A stretch of DNA of 64,000 bases, taken from positions 434,001 through 498,000 of the forward strand of contig NZ_JAUSVF010000003.1 of NCBI RefSeq assembly GCF_030814475.1. The letters run 5' to 3'. Below, one piece after another: positions 44,986-54,327 of the stretch. A program made the position numbers and the translations under genes. Positions within the stretch are counted from its first letter, which is position 1; each line of letters starts with the position of its first letter. The DNA is from Pararhizobium capsulatum DSM 1112 (lineage in GTDB: Bacteria; Pseudomonadota; Alphaproteobacteria; Rhizobiales; Rhizobiaceae). Under the pieces are notes generated by a model that did no database searches, had not been told where the DNA came from, and was given only the letters and a program-made list of their open reading frames with translations.

Positions 44986-45783
44986 ATGGCATCTCAGACT
45001 TCACGCCTCGATATGAGATTCATACTCGCGCAAGCTATGGCGAAAGAGGCCGGCAAAGTCGCTCTCGACTATTTCAATCGGCGCGAAACACTTGTCATCG
45101 AAACGAAACGCGACCTGCAGGATGTTGTGTCCGTCGCCGATAGGGAAGTGGAAAACCTCATTCGCGCCCGTGTAGCGGAGGCTAATCCTCACGACGGCTT
45201 TCTCGGTGAGGAATACGGTCTGATGGAGGGCACGTCGGGCTATACATGGGTGGTCGATCCGATCGATGGAACGAGTCCCTTCGTCAACGGCATGCCCAAC
45301 TGGTGCGTGTCCATTGCGGTGCTTCATGGCGGGAGGCCGGTCATCGGGGTAATCTACGCCCCGTGCTTCAACGAGCTTTATGCCGCCGCATCTGGAAAAG
45401 GTGCGACCCTTGATGGCAAGGCTCTATCGCTCGATCCGGCCCGCACCATTCACAATTCCGTCACCGGTATTGGGGCCAACAACTATGTCACCCCTGCGTT
45501 CGTTGGAAAAATGGTCGAAGACCTGCTCGAGGCCGGAGGTAACTTCATTCGCAACGGCTCCGGCGCACTGATGCTGGCCTATGTCGCAGCAGGCCGTCTG
45601 GTCGGTTACTACGAGCCCTATATGCACGCTTGGGATTGCATGGCCGGTTTCTGCCTTATCGAAGAATCGGGCGGATATTATCACCCCTTCGATGTCTCGG
45701 GCGACAATCTGACGAAGGGCGCACCGGTTTTGGCTACTGGGCCTGGCGCGAAGGACGATCTCATAAAGATTGCGGGTCTTTAG
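44986..45783 (+). CDS. Inositol monophosphatase family protein
   Basis: A 265-residue Mg-dependent sugar-phosphatase-fold protein. GFLGEEYG supplies the metal-binding Glu, DPIDGTSPFVNGMPNW is the family signature with both Asp, and AWDCMAGFCLIEESGG contains the third metal Asp. ATG 44986 with AAGGGA 7 bases upstream is preferred. ATG 44953, overlapping the ATPase stop, would add 11 residues. As the last gene of an importer operon it may dephosphorylate the imported compound (inositol, sugar or nucleotide phosphate). Its TAG stop lies within the 4-bp target duplicated by IS copy B, and the pre-insertion reading would use the same stop, so the gene is complete. Confidence 0.9.
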   Translation: MASQTSRLDMRFILAQAMAKEAGKVALDYFNRRETLVIETKRDLQDVVSVADREVENLIRARVAEANPHDGFLGEEYGLMEGTSGYTWVVDPIDGTSPFVNGMPNWCVSIAVLHGGRPVIGVIYAPCFNELYAAASGKGATLDGKALSLDPARTIHNSVTGIGANNYVTPAFVGKMVEDLLEAGGNFIRNGSGALMLAYVAAGRLVGYYEPYMHAWDCMAGFCLIEESGGYYHPFDVSGDNLTKGAPVLATGPGAKDDLIKIAGL

Positions 45784-47124
45784 CAGGTTGCGGAAATAGC
45801 GCTAATTTTTCTACCGATCCTCGCTAGACGGTTCGAAGACGAGCGGGGATGAGGCTTTTTCAGCGGCCTTTTCGGCCATTTTGTCGTCATCCGCCGTGTC
45901 TCGGCGGATTGCGGGCGCGATTATGCCGTCGTCAGCAGCTTTGGCAGCCTCACCAGATTATAAGCCGTCGCTGTCAGGGTGAACATCCAACCGACGCGAT
46001 CCTTTCCGCGATGGCGGGTCTTGCGCATTCCGCCGCTGGTCTTGGCCCAGCCGAATACCTCTTCGATGCGTTTTCGGATGCGCTGACTGACAGCGTAGCC
46101 GGGGTGATGGGTGGTACGACCATCGATGGCTGAGCGTCGGTTCGCCGTGTTCTGAGCAACGTGTGGCGTCACCTTGATATCCCGCAAGGCGGCAACGAAG
46201 TCTGCCGTATCGTAGGCTTTGTCTGCAGCCAATGTGATGCGATGACGACCATCCATGCGGCCCACCATATCCAGTGCAGCCTCGCGCTCTGCGGTTCCTG
46301 TCGCATGGGTCAGCGTGGCGTCGACAACCAGCCCGTTGCGGTTTTCCAGGGTGACGTGGCCCATGTGGCAAAGCTTGGCCGCCTGCCCACGGGCCTTCTT
46401 GTAAAGCCTGGCATCCGGGTCGGTGGTCGACGCGTGAGTTGCGTTGCTGCGCTTCTCGCCGTGGAAATCCCGCTCAGGGTTGCGTGCCGTAGCCTTTGCG
46501 GGCTTGTTCGCGTCAGCGCCGGAGCCGTTGTTGTCATCACCGTCACCATCAGTCTCGTCCTTGGGCTTGAAGCTCTTCATGCTGGCCCAGGCTTCGATCA
46601 AGGTGCCGTCCACCGAGAAGTGCTCGTCTGACAAGAGAGCCTTAACTCGCGGCTGGCTCAGCAATGCGGCCAGGAACTTGGCGGCGATGTCGCCAGCCAG
46701 GAGTCGCTCACGGTTCTTGGTGAACACGGTGACGTCCCAGATCGGCGCGTCCATCGACAAGCCGACGAACCATCGGAACAACAGATTGTAGTCCATCTGC
46801 TCCATGAGCTGGCGCTCCGAGCGGATCGTGTAGAAAGCCTGCAACAACAGGGCGCGCAGAAGCTTCTCCGGCGGGATCGACGGGCGGCCGATCGCTGAAT
46901 ACATCGCCTCGAAATCAGGCGACAGAACTTCCAGTGCCTCGTCGACAATCGCGCGGATTGCCCGCAGCGGATGGCTTGTCGGAACGCGTGCTTCGCAGCT
47001 CACATAAGAAAACAGACCCGCCGTCTGGATATCACTGCCCCGCATGTCCTGCTCCTGCCGGCCAATCACTCGGGCATGGAATCACGCCAGTCCGCTCGCA
47101 GCAAGCGCCTTTTTCCGCATCCTG
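45784..47124 (-). mobile_element. IS5-family insertion sequence, copy B (1341 bp)
   Basis: Same length and ends as copy A, in opposite orientation. It is flanked by a perfect 4-bp direct repeat TTAG (45780-45783 and 47125-47128), which fits the YTAR target rule of the IS5 group and shows an independent, precise insertion. Only a few substitutions separate the two copies. Confidence 0.92.
45921..47045 (-). CDS. IS5-family transposase (copy B)
   Basis: A 374-residue DDE transposase, nearly identical to copy A. Seen differences include Ala for Val in LLLQxFYTI and Leu for Met in HVTxENRNG. All catalytic motifs are intact (VDGTLIEAW, ADKAYDTADF, RIEEVFGWAK). The start at 47045 has AGGAG upstream as in copy A. 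Confidence 0.93.
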   Translation of the reverse strand: MRGSDIQTAGLFSYVSCEARVPTSHPLRAIRAIVDEALEVLSPDFEAMYSAIGRPSIPPEKLLRALLLQAFYTIRSERQLMEQMDYNLLFRWFVGLSMDAPIWDVTVFTKNRERLLAGDIAAKFLAALLSQPRVKALLSDEHFSVDGTLIEAWASMKSFKPKDETDGDGDDNNGSGADANKPAKATARNPERDFHGEKRSNATHASTTDPDARLYKKARGQAAKLCHMGHVTLENRNGLVVDATLTHATGTAEREAALDMVGRMDGRHRITLAADKAYDTADFVAALRDIKVTPHVAQNTANRRSAIDGRTTHHPGYAVSQRIRKRIEEVFGWAKTSGGMRKTRHRGKDRVGWMFTLTATAYNLVRLPKLLTTA

Positions 47125-47298
47125 TTAGGCGGGCTGGACAAACGCGTCTCCCGGTCTATTTACCGGCTCGGGAGCACGAAAGATGGATCAGGCTTCAAAT
47201 GAGCCTGATGCTGGAACTTCGGCAGCGGTCGAGGAGGACCGGTCCTGGAGTTCGCAAATATGCAACGTACCTAGTTTTGTCAGTACAGGGAGGAAATC

Positions 47299-48600
47299 AT
47301 GTTCAAGCATCCTTTGGCCGCATCGGCTACCCTTTTTGCCATATTACTTGCATTGCCAGCCAGCGCTGCCACCGATCTACAATGGTGGCATGCGATGACG
47401 GGCGCCAACAATGAAGTCGTCAACCAACTTGCCAAGGAATTCAACGCGAGCCAAAGCGACTATACGATCACGCCAGTGTTTAAGGGAACTTATCCCGAAA
47501 CATTGAATGCAGGGATCGCCGCGTTCCGTTCTAAACAGGCCCCTGCGATCATACAAGTTTTCGACGCGGGAAGCGGCGTAATGATGGGGGCCGAGGGTGC
47601 CATCCTCCCGGCTGCGGAGGTGCTACAGAAAGGCGGCTTCACTTTCGACAAGTCGCAATATCTTGCCGGAATCGTCGCTTACTACTCAAAGCCCGACGGT
47701 ACCATGCTGTCTTTCCCCTACAATTCCTCTTCTCCGATCCTCTACTACAACAAGGATATTTTTGCCAAAGCCGGACTCGACGCGGAAAACCCGCCAAAGA
47801 CATGGCCCGAGGTGTTCGAAGCCGCCAAGAAGATCAAGACGGGTGGCGCGGCCCCGTGCGGTCTCACGTCCACATGGCTAACCTGGATTCAGACGGAAAA
47901 CCTTGCGGCCTGGAACAACGTCGCCTATGGCACCAATCAGAACGGTCTGGGTGGAAATGACGTCAAACTCGAGTTCAACACGCCACTCTTTGTTCAACAT
48001 TTCCAATCGATCGCCGATCTCGCGAAGGACGGCACGTTCCGCTATGGCGGACGGACGTCGGAGGCCAAACAGCTGTTCATGTCGGGCGAGTGCGCAATCC
48101 TGACGGAATCGTCCGGAGGACTCGGCGATATAATCAAGTCCGGTGTCAAGTATGGCATCGGCCAGCTGCCGTACTACGAAGGACACGGTCCGCAGAACAC
48201 GATTCCGGGCGGTGCTAGCCTATGGGTCTTCGGCGGCAAGAGTGACGAGGAATACAAGGGGGTTGCCCAGTTCTTTAATTTCCTCTCCCAGACTAAGATC
48301 CAGGCCCTCCTGCATCAAGTCTCGGGCTACATGCCGGTCACCAACGCAGCCTATGAGGAGACCAAGAAATCCGGTTTCTACGACAAGAACCCAGGCCGCG
48401 AAACGCCGATCCTGCAGATGATGGGCAAGGCGCCGACCGACAACTCCAAGGGGGTGCGCCTCGTTAATCTTCCTCAAGTACGGGATATCATGAACGAAGA
48501 ATTCGAGGCGATGCTTGCCGGCAAGCAAGATGCAAAAGCCGCCCTCGATAAGGCCGTCGAGCGCGGCAATGCGGCGATCGCCGAAGCGATCGGCAACTAG
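47299..48600 (+). CDS. ugpB: Glycerol-3-phosphate ABC transporter, substrate-binding protein UgpB
   Basis: A 433-residue periplasmic SBP_bac_1 protein with a signal peptide ([20 protein letters not shown], cleavage near ASAAT). Strong UgpB features: [67 protein letters not shown]. It binds sn-glycerol-3-phosphate or its diesters for import as a carbon or phosphate source. The start has GGGAGG 6 bases upstream. It is first in ugpBAEC, beginning 171 bases after IS copy B. No clear Pho box was found upstream. A stem-loop separates it from ugpA. Confidence 0.93.
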   Translation: MFKHPLAASATLFAILLALPASAATDLQWWHAMTGANNEVVNQLAKEFNASQSDYTITPVFKGTYPETLNAGIAAFRSKQAPAIIQVFDAGSGVMMGAEGAILPAAEVLQKGGFTFDKSQYLAGIVAYYSKPDGTMLSFPYNSSSPILYYNKDIFAKAGLDAENPPKTWPEVFEAAKKIKTGGAAPCGLTSTWLTWIQTENLAAWNNVAYGTNQNGLGGNDVKLEFNTPLFVQHFQSIADLAKDGTFRYGGRTSEAKQLFMSGECAILTESSGGLGDIIKSGVKYGIGQLPYYEGHGPQNTIPGGASLWVFGGKSDEEYKGVAQFFNFLSQTKIQALLHQVSGYMPVTNAAYEETKKSGFYDKNPGRETPILQMMGKAPTDNSKGVRLVNLPQVRDIMNEEFEAMLAGKQDAKAALDKAVERGNAAIAEAIGN

Positions 48601-48612
48601 AACTGTCATCGG

Positions 48613-48641
48613 ATGCCGTGCGCAGACGATGCGCACGGCAT
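48613..48641 (+). promoter_or_regulatory. Intercistronic stem-loop between ugpB and ugpA
   Basis: A perfect 11-bp stem ATGCCGTGCGC/GCGCACGGCAT with a 7-base loop, 12 bases after the ugpB stop. No T-run follows. It is probably a stabilising or partial-terminator hairpin that keeps UgpB in excess. Confidence 0.75.
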
Positions 48642-48682
48642 TGTGGCGTACTCACACTTTTCCGCCGCTTCGGGAGAAATCC

Positions 48683-49564
48683 GTGCACACTGTCGCGTTT
48701 CCGAACAAGGTCCTCCCTTTTCTGCTGGTAGCGCCGCAGATCATTTTGACATTGATCTTTTTTTTCTGGCCAGCCAGCCAAGCGCTCTACCAGTCGATGG
48801 TACGCCAAGACCCATTCGGCCTCAAAAGCGCCTTCGTCGGCCTCGCCAATTTCAGGAATGTGCTCTCTGATCCGAACTACCTCCATGCCCTTCAGGTCAC
48901 AGTCGTCTTCAGCCTGCTAACAGCCGCGCTCTCGATGGGTGTCGCGCTTCTCCTGGCAACGGCAGCCGACAAAGTCGTGCGCGGTCAAAGCTTCTACCGC
49001 ACACTACTGATCTGGCCATATGCGGTGGCCCCGGCAGTCGCAGGTATGCTTTGGCTATTCATGTTCAATCCAGCCATGGGCACGCTGGCCTATCTCGTGC
49101 GGCGAAACGGGATTGCCTGGGACCCGCTTCTGAATGGCGAACAGGCCATGACACTCGTTGTCGTTGCCGCGGCGTGGAAACAGATCAGCTATAATTTCCT
49201 CTTCTTTATCGCCGGCCTGCAGGCCATACCAAAATCGCTGATTGAAGCGGCTGCGATCGACGGTGCACGGGGAAACCGTCGCTTTTGGACGATCGTCTTT
49301 CCGCTTCTTGCGCCCACGACGTTCTTCCTGCTGGTGGTCAACACCGTCTACGCGTTCTTCGACACATTCGGCATCATCCATTCGGTGACAGGAGGCGGCC
49401 CGGCTCAAGCAACGGAAACTCTGGTTTATAAAGTCTATAACGACGGCTTCGTAAATCTGAACCTGGGCTCTTCGGCGGCGCAGTCGGTCATCCTCATGGT
49501 GATCGTCATTGCGTTGACCGCGTTCCAGTTCCGCTTTGTCGAGAAACGGGTCCACTATGGTTGA
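48683..49564 (+). CDS. ugpA: Glycerol-3-phosphate ABC transporter permease UgpA
   Basis: A 293-residue, six-span MalF-type permease. A GTG start at 48683 preceded by CGGGAG gives the usual UgpA length, and longer frames run into ugpB. The EAA loop reads [20 protein letters not shown], and the end [20 protein letters not shown] is typical. It forms the channel with UgpE. Confidence 0.92.
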   Translation: MHTVAFPNKVLPFLLVAPQIILTLIFFFWPASQALYQSMVRQDPFGLKSAFVGLANFRNVLSDPNYLHALQVTVVFSLLTAALSMGVALLLATAADKVVRGQSFYRTLLIWPYAVAPAVAGMLWLFMFNPAMGTLAYLVRRNGIAWDPLLNGEQAMTLVVVAAAWKQISYNFLFFIAGLQAIPKSLIEAAAIDGARGNRRFWTIVFPLLAPTTFFLLVVNTVYAFFDTFGIIHSVTGGGPAQATETLVYKVYNDGFVNLNLGSSAAQSVILMVIVIALTAFQFRFVEKRVHYG

Positions 49565-49573
49565 GGACCTGAC

Positions 49574-50422
49574 ATGATAGAAAGACGCCCCATCGCCAGC
49601 CTTTTTGGCCACTTCATTCTGATAATCGGGGTCATCGTCGTCGCCTTCCCCATCTATTATACGTTCATTGCTTCGACGGCGACTTCGGAGGCGATCCTGC
49701 GACCTCCCATGTCGCTGCTGCCTGGCGGTCACATGACGGAAAATTACGCCGAGGCGATGTCAGGTGGTGTCGAGCGGGTTGTCGGCGTCAGCCTTGAACG
49801 CCTGTTGCTCAATTCCCTCATCGTGGCGCTGGCGATTGCGGGAGGGAAAATTGTAATTTCCTTTCTTTCGGCCTTCGCCATCGTCTTCTTCCGATTTCCC
49901 TTTCGCATGGCATTCTTTTGGATGATCTTCGTTACGCTGATGCTGCCCGTGGAGGTTCGCATCCTTCCCACCTACAAGGTGATTGTCGACCTCGGCCTGA
50001 TCGATACCTATGCGGGACTAACACTGCCGCTGATGGCATCGGCCACGGCGACCTTTCTGTTTCGCCAGTTTTTTCTGACAATACCCGGTGAACTGGTGGA
50101 GGCCGCGCGCATCGACAATGCAGGGCCATTCCGCTTCATGCGTGATATCTTGTTGCCGCTGTCCAGCACCAACATCGCAGCCCTGTTCGTCATCCTGTTC
50201 ATCTATGGCTGGACGCAATACCTCTGGCCGCTTCTCGTCACCAACGACGCGAAAATGAACACAATCATCATAGGCCTGAGGCGTATGGTGGATTTCACGG
50301 ATGCATCGACACCGTGGAACTACGTCATGGTCACGGCGATCCTCGCCATCATTCCACCCATTCTCGTCGTCGTGCTGATGCAGCGATGGTTCGTCAAAGG
50401 TCTCGTGGAGACAGAGAAATAA
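49574..50422 (+). CDS. ugpE: Glycerol-3-phosphate ABC transporter permease UgpE
   Basis: A 282-residue MalG-type permease. The first span ([20 protein letters not shown]), the [13 protein letters not shown] periplasmic segment, and the EAA loop [18 protein letters not shown] match UgpE. It starts 9 bases after ugpA, and its TAA stop overlaps the ATG of ugpC by one base. Confidence 0.93.
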   Translation: MIERRPIASLFGHFILIIGVIVVAFPIYYTFIASTATSEAILRPPMSLLPGGHMTENYAEAMSGGVERVVGVSLERLLLNSLIVALAIAGGKIVISFLSAFAIVFFRFPFRMAFFWMIFVTLMLPVEVRILPTYKVIVDLGLIDTYAGLTLPLMASATATFLFRQFFLTIPGELVEAARIDNAGPFRFMRDILLPLSSTNIAALFVILFIYGWTQYLWPLLVTNDAKMNTIIIGLRRMVDFTDASTPWNYVMVTAILAIIPPILVVVLMQRWFVKGLVETEK

Positions 50423-51468
50423 TGGCCAATATTATCCTGGAAGATGTCCGCAAAACCTACGGTACGGTGGAGGCGGTCAAGGGCATATCCCTCGAGATCG
50501 TCGATGGCGAACTGGTTGTCCTGGTCGGCCCGTCCGGCTGCGGAAAGTCGACGTTATTGCGGATGATTGCCGGCCTAGAAAGTATAACTGCCGGAACGAT
50601 CGCGATCGGCGACAGGATCGTCAATGATCTGGAGCCGTCCGATCGCGATATTGCCATGGTATTTCAAAACTACGCGCTTTACCCACACATGACCGTTCGT
50701 CAGAACCTCGCCTATGGGTTGAAGAACCGAAACACGCCGAGGGACGAAATTGATCGACGCATTTCCGATGCTGCCAAGGCGCTCGAAATCGAATCCTATC
50801 TCGATCGCAAACCGGGACAACTCTCTGGCGGGCAGCGCCAACGCGTCGCCATGGGCCGTGCGATCGTTCGCGAACCGGTGGCCTTCCTTTTCGACGAACC
50901 GCTTTCGAACCTCGACGCAAAACTCCGCGTCCAGATGCGGGTCGAGATCAAGCGGCTACAGAGGTCGCTGTCGACCACCAGTGTTTACGTCACGCACGAT
51001 CAGATGGAAGCCATGACGCTGGCCGACAGACTTGTCGTCCTGAATGCTGGGCGGATCGAACAGGTCGGCACCCCGATCGAACTTTACGACCGACCGGAGA
51101 CCACCTTCGTGGCGACGTTCATAGGGTCACCTTCCATGAACCTTTTCTCGATGGAGAACTTGAATGTCTTGTCTGGCGGACAGAAACTGACAATCCCTGC
51201 GGGTACAGCCACAGTCGGTATCCGCCCCGAAGATATGTATCTAGCGGAACACGACGTTCAGGGGGATGGGTTCCAAACCAGGATTGGAGTTGTCGCCGTG
51301 GAACTCGTCGGCGCCGAGAGCTACGTGCATGGACTCCTTTCCAACGAGCAACCGGTTGTATTTAGAGTGTCCGGACGATCCCGCATCAAGGTCGATGAAA
51401 TCCTGACTGTTCAGGCCGGATACGAAAAACTTCACTTCTTCGATCAAGCGGGCCGACGGCTGAATTAA
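50422..51468 (+). CDS. ugpC: Glycerol-3-phosphate ABC transporter ATPase UgpC
   Basis: A 348-residue MalK/UgpC-type ATPase: Walker [21 protein letters not shown], signature [23 protein letters not shown] and [16 protein letters not shown]-terminal TOBE-like regulatory domain follows ([15 protein letters not shown] segment [12 protein letters not shown]). It completes the importer, and no ugpQ phosphodiesterase follows. The start is fixed by overlap with the ugpE stop (TAATG). Confidence 0.94.
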   Translation: MANIILEDVRKTYGTVEAVKGISLEIVDGELVVLVGPSGCGKSTLLRMIAGLESITAGTIAIGDRIVNDLEPSDRDIAMVFQNYALYPHMTVRQNLAYGLKNRNTPRDEIDRRISDAAKALEIESYLDRKPGQLSGGQRQRVAMGRAIVREPVAFLFDEPLSNLDAKLRVQMRVEIKRLQRSLSTTSVYVTHDQMEAMTLADRLVVLNAGRIEQVGTPIELYDRPETTFVATFIGSPSMNLFSMENLNVLSGGQKLTIPAGTATVGIRPEDMYLAEHDVQGDGFQTRIGVVAVELVGAESYVHGLLSNEQPVVFRVSGRSRIKVDEILTVQAGYEKLHFFDQAGRRLN

Positions 51469-51649
51469 TGCTGGTTGGTCCGAACGCGACGAATTCTGTA
51501 CGCCCTCTGAAGACGCGCAGAACGCGGGCGTCAAAGCTTTAGGACCGACCGATGCGCGACTTTAGTCATTCCATCACACGGAGACATGAATGGTTGATTT
51601 CCAGGGATTTGAGAGCCAATTTTGATAAACAGAAACGGCGCTGTTCATG

Positions 51650-51832
51650 ATGACGAATGTCACTATGAGCGCGGCATTGGCAGCGGGAGCGGATGCGAAA
51701 TTGCTGCTTCAGCATCTCCTGCAACACGAGAAGAACTTCACCAAGATCGGACAGAAGAATGCGGTGCACCTGTTTGCGGCCGCTGCCTTTTTGATGGAGA
51801 ACACTTCCGGCATCAAGCCCTACGGCACCTAA
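51650..51832 (+). CDS. Hypothetical protein, 60 aa
   Basis: A small Ala-rich, helical protein (MTNVTMSAALAAGADAKLLL, ending SGIKPYGT) with no recognised family. The stop at 51830-51832 interlocks with that of a convergent decayed gene (CTAA shared), which suggests that both frames were once real. No clear ribosome binding site was seen. Confidence 0.35.
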   Translation: MTNVTMSAALAAGADAKLLLQHLLQHEKNFTKIGQKNAVHLFAAAAFLMENTSGIKPYGT

Positions 51833-52204
51833 GTCACCTTGATCGCCGACTGGTCCGCCTGCACCGTCATTGGCTCACCGCCTTCACCAGCCTCGACGAC
51901 CTTAATGACGGTACCCGCGAAGGCCGGGGTTTGTGATGTACAGGCCGGATCCGGTGTAGAAATATCGGTAACCGTCGAATGCGGTAACCAAATTATCACC
52001 GTCGTTGCCGTAGTAAGCAGCCACAATACTGATGACGATCATGATCAAAGCGCCGACGGCAAGGACGAGCGAAATGACGCCGGCAGCAAGAAGCACGCGC
52101 TCAGCCGCCGAGGTCTATTCTCCGGTCGCCTGTTCAGCGCCGCCGTTATTAAACGAATTGATCTCGTTCACCGAGACTGCAGTCTCGTCGGCGACCTTAA
52201 ACAT
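51829..52204 (-). pseudogene. Small membrane protein gene with an amber codon and a frameshift
   Basis: Start ATG 52204 follows AAGGGAG. The frame encodes MFKVADETAVSVNEINSFNN and GGAEQATGE, then an in-frame TAG (52115-52117). It continues in frame with TSAAERVLLAAGVISLVLAV, a strong membrane span, and an aromatic segment (FDGYRYFYTGSGLY). Near 51935 the sense switches frame to AGTVIKVVEAGEGGEPMTVQ and ends at 51829. Restored it would be a single-span protein of about 125 residues of unknown role. Confidence 0.5.
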
Positions 52205-52271
52205 TTCTCCCTTGATAACCGCCTTAGCCGCTTTACCGGTGCGCCACGCGCACCGGTGATCAGCCAGGACG

Positions 52272-53516
52272 TCACATGGACTTGAACCCTGCAGAAACGA
52301 CATCCTTCATGGCAGCGTCCGCACCTTCAAGCGCCCTGTCAATGTCGGCCGGCTGATGCGCGGCGGACAGAAACATATTATGCTTGGGATGAAGATAGAG
52401 GCCATGGCGGAGCGCGGCCGCACAGAAAGCGTTGGCGATCTGCAGCTCCTTGTCGTTTTCAAAGCGCATGATTGGCATTTGCGCCGGCCCTGTCTGATGC
52501 AGGACGAATCCGTGCCGCTGAGCAATCGATGCAAGCCCTTCCCGCAGCCGGACGCCCATTGCTTGCATATGCGGGAGGGCATCGGTGTTTTTCAGAATAT
52601 TGATGGTCTTGATGCTGGCAGCCATTGCGGCCGAACCATACCAGAAGGAGCCTGTGGTGAAGATTTTCGACGCGCCTTCCAGCATACGGCGGCTTCCCGC
52701 CACAGCGGCCAGCGGCCAGCCATTGGCGATGGCTTTCGAGTAAGCGCCGAGATCGGGCTTGATCCCATGCATGGCCCAACTGCCCCGGACATCCAGCCGG
52801 AAACCGGCCCGAACGTCGTCGAGAATCAAAGCCGCACCGGTTTTGTCGCAAATGGCGCGTGCATGTTTCAAGAATGCCGGTTCCGGCATTTCCTGGTCGC
52901 GGTTCAAATCGTGGCGGAATGCTGTGAGCACGATACCAGCGAGGTCGTGGCCGGCGGCAGCCACGGCTTCGTCGAGGCTCTGAATGTCGTTGTATTCAAA
53001 CAGAATGAGGTGGGCGCGGTCTTCCGAGGTAACGCCGACCACCGATGGCGAGCACCACGGAACCGCGCCATGATAGGATCCGCGCGCGACCAGTATCTTG
53101 CGCTTTCCGGTGTTGGCGCGTGCGACGGTCACGCAAGTCGTCGTGGCATCGGTACCGTTTTTCTGGAACAGCGCCCAATCGGCATAATCGAGCGTATCGA
53201 CAAACAGCTCGGCGAGTTCGACCATCACTTCTGTCGGACCGTTGTTGATGTCGCCTTTGGCGATCTCGGCGAGCGCTGCGGCATCGACCTCAGGGCGCTT
53301 GTAGCCAAGGATGTTAGGCCCCCAGGCGCACATGAAATCGATGTATTCTTTTCCATCCACGTCCCACACACGGCATCCATCGGATTTCGAAAAGAACTGC
53401 GGATAGCCCGGACCTATCGCGCGGGTCGCCATATGCCCCCATACGCCACTTGGAACGACCTTGTTTGCCCGCGCGAGAAGGTCGCGGTCCCTGCTGTTGA
53501 CCATGCTGTGTTCCAT
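52272..53516 (-). CDS. Class III aminotransferase (glutamate-1-semialdehyde aminomutase-like)
   Basis: A 414-residue PLP enzyme of fold type I. The family core is visible: LARANKVVPSGVWGH, VDGKEYIDFMCAWGPNILGY, KNGTDATTTCVTVARANTGK (the GSA-type cofactor phosphate region), ALILDDVRAGFRLD with the cofactor Asp, and AYSKAIANGWPLAAVAG with the Schiff-base Lys. The start has AGGAG upstream. It is the last gene of the leftward catabolic operon, after a kinase and an aldolase, so a transaminase or aminomutase acting on a pathway intermediate is more likely than tetrapyrrole synthesis. Confidence 0.88.
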   Translation of the reverse strand: MEHSMVNSRDRDLLARANKVVPSGVWGHMATRAIGPGYPQFFSKSDGCRVWDVDGKEYIDFMCAWGPNILGYKRPEVDAAALAEIAKGDINNGPTEVMVELAELFVDTLDYADWALFQKNGTDATTTCVTVARANTGKRKILVARGSYHGAVPWCSPSVVGVTSEDRAHLILFEYNDIQSLDEAVAAAGHDLAGIVLTAFRHDLNRDQEMPEPAFLKHARAICDKTGAALILDDVRAGFRLDVRGSWAMHGIKPDLGAYSKAIANGWPLAAVAGSRRMLEGASKIFTTGSFWYGSAAMAASIKTINILKNTDALPHMQAMGVRLREGLASIAQRHGFVLHQTGPAQMPIMRFENDKELQIANAFCAAALRHGLYLHPKHNMFLSAAHQPADIDRALEGADAAMKDVVSAGFKSM

Positions 53517-53623
53517 CGCATTCTCCTATAATATCAAGCTAGCGCTGAGGCGCCCGTTCGTGCGGAACTGTGAGACAGTCAAATTTTTCTGCCGCTAGTG
53601 TCCACGATAGATTGCGATCCGGA

Positions 53624-53640
53624 GCCCTGAGGTTCAGGGC
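53624..53640 (-). promoter_or_regulatory. Short stem-loop between the aldolase and aminotransferase genes
   Basis: A perfect 7-bp stem GCCCTGA/TCAGGGC with a 3-base loop, 16 bases after the aldolase stop on the minus strand. No T-run is present. It may tune expression of the distal aminotransferase gene, which has its own good ribosome binding site. Confidence 0.5.
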
Positions 53641-53655
53641 GTTGGATCAGGTTTT

Positions 53656-54324
53656 TCAATTTTCCGGCGTCGCTCCCGAGGAGTTTTGTTTGCCGTATGT
53701 CTTGTAGCGTTCGTTGACCTCCACCAGATCGCCTTCTGTCAGCAGAACGGGCTTTGAGAATGCGCGGCACAGAATGTATTGGCGGGCGAGCGTCTCAAGT
53801 TTCAATGTACGGCTGAATGCCTCAGTGACAGTGCTACCGACCGCGACCATTCCATGATTGGCGAGCAAACAGGCGGTGCGTCCCTCGATAGCCTCAACAG
53901 TAACATCAGCGAGTTCAGCAGAGCCGAAAGTTGCATATCTGGAGCATCTGACGTCGTCGCCGCCGAAGCCTGCGACCATGTAATGAAACGCAGGAATTGA
54001 CACGCGCGCGCAGGACAACGCTACGCAGTGGTCCGGATGGGCGTGCACAATTGCCTGGATTTCCGGGCGCGACTTGTAAATCGCGGCATGCAAGCCCCAC
54101 TCGCTGGAAGGTGTTGTGTCACCTGACCAGCCACCATCGAGATCCATCGCGACGATCAGGTCTGGCCGGAGCAATTTTGACGGTATGCCGGTTGGCGTGA
54201 TCAGCATGCCACCGACGGTTCTGACGCTGATGTTGCCGGATGTGCCAACATTAAGCCTGAACGCCTCGGCTTCGCGCGAGGCATCGATCAAGGACTGTCT
54301 ATCTTGTTCGGTATCGGTATTCAT
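53656..54324 (-). CDS. otnC: Class II aldolase/decarboxylase (OtnC-like)
   Basis: A 222-residue zinc-dependent class II aldolase-fold protein. NVGTSGNISVRT and ITPTGIPSKLL form the phosphate-binding region. SEWGLHAAIY gives the catalytic Glu. HAHPDHCVAL and LLANHGMVAVG supply the zinc-binding His. Coupled 3 bases behind an OtnK-type kinase, it most likely performs the OtnC reaction: decarboxylation of 3-oxo-tetronate 4-phosphate to dihydroxyacetone phosphate. A fuculose-phosphate-type aldolase is the alternative. Confidence 0.85.
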   Translation of the reverse strand: MNTDTEQDRQSLIDASREAEAFRLNVGTSGNISVRTVGGMLITPTGIPSKLLRPDLIVAMDLDGGWSGDTTPSSEWGLHAAIYKSRPEIQAIVHAHPDHCVALSCARVSIPAFHYMVAGFGGDDVRCSRYATFGSAELADVTVEAIEGRTACLLANHGMVAVGSTVTEAFSRTLKLETLARQYILCRAFSKPVLLTEGDLVEVNERYKTYGKQNSSGATPEN

Positions 54325-54327
54325 GGA

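Noticed and set aside
47129..47298. Pho box upstream of ugpB
   Set aside because: Only a partial TGTCA match was found and no tandem repeat of the Pho motif, so phosphate control cannot be claimed from sequence.
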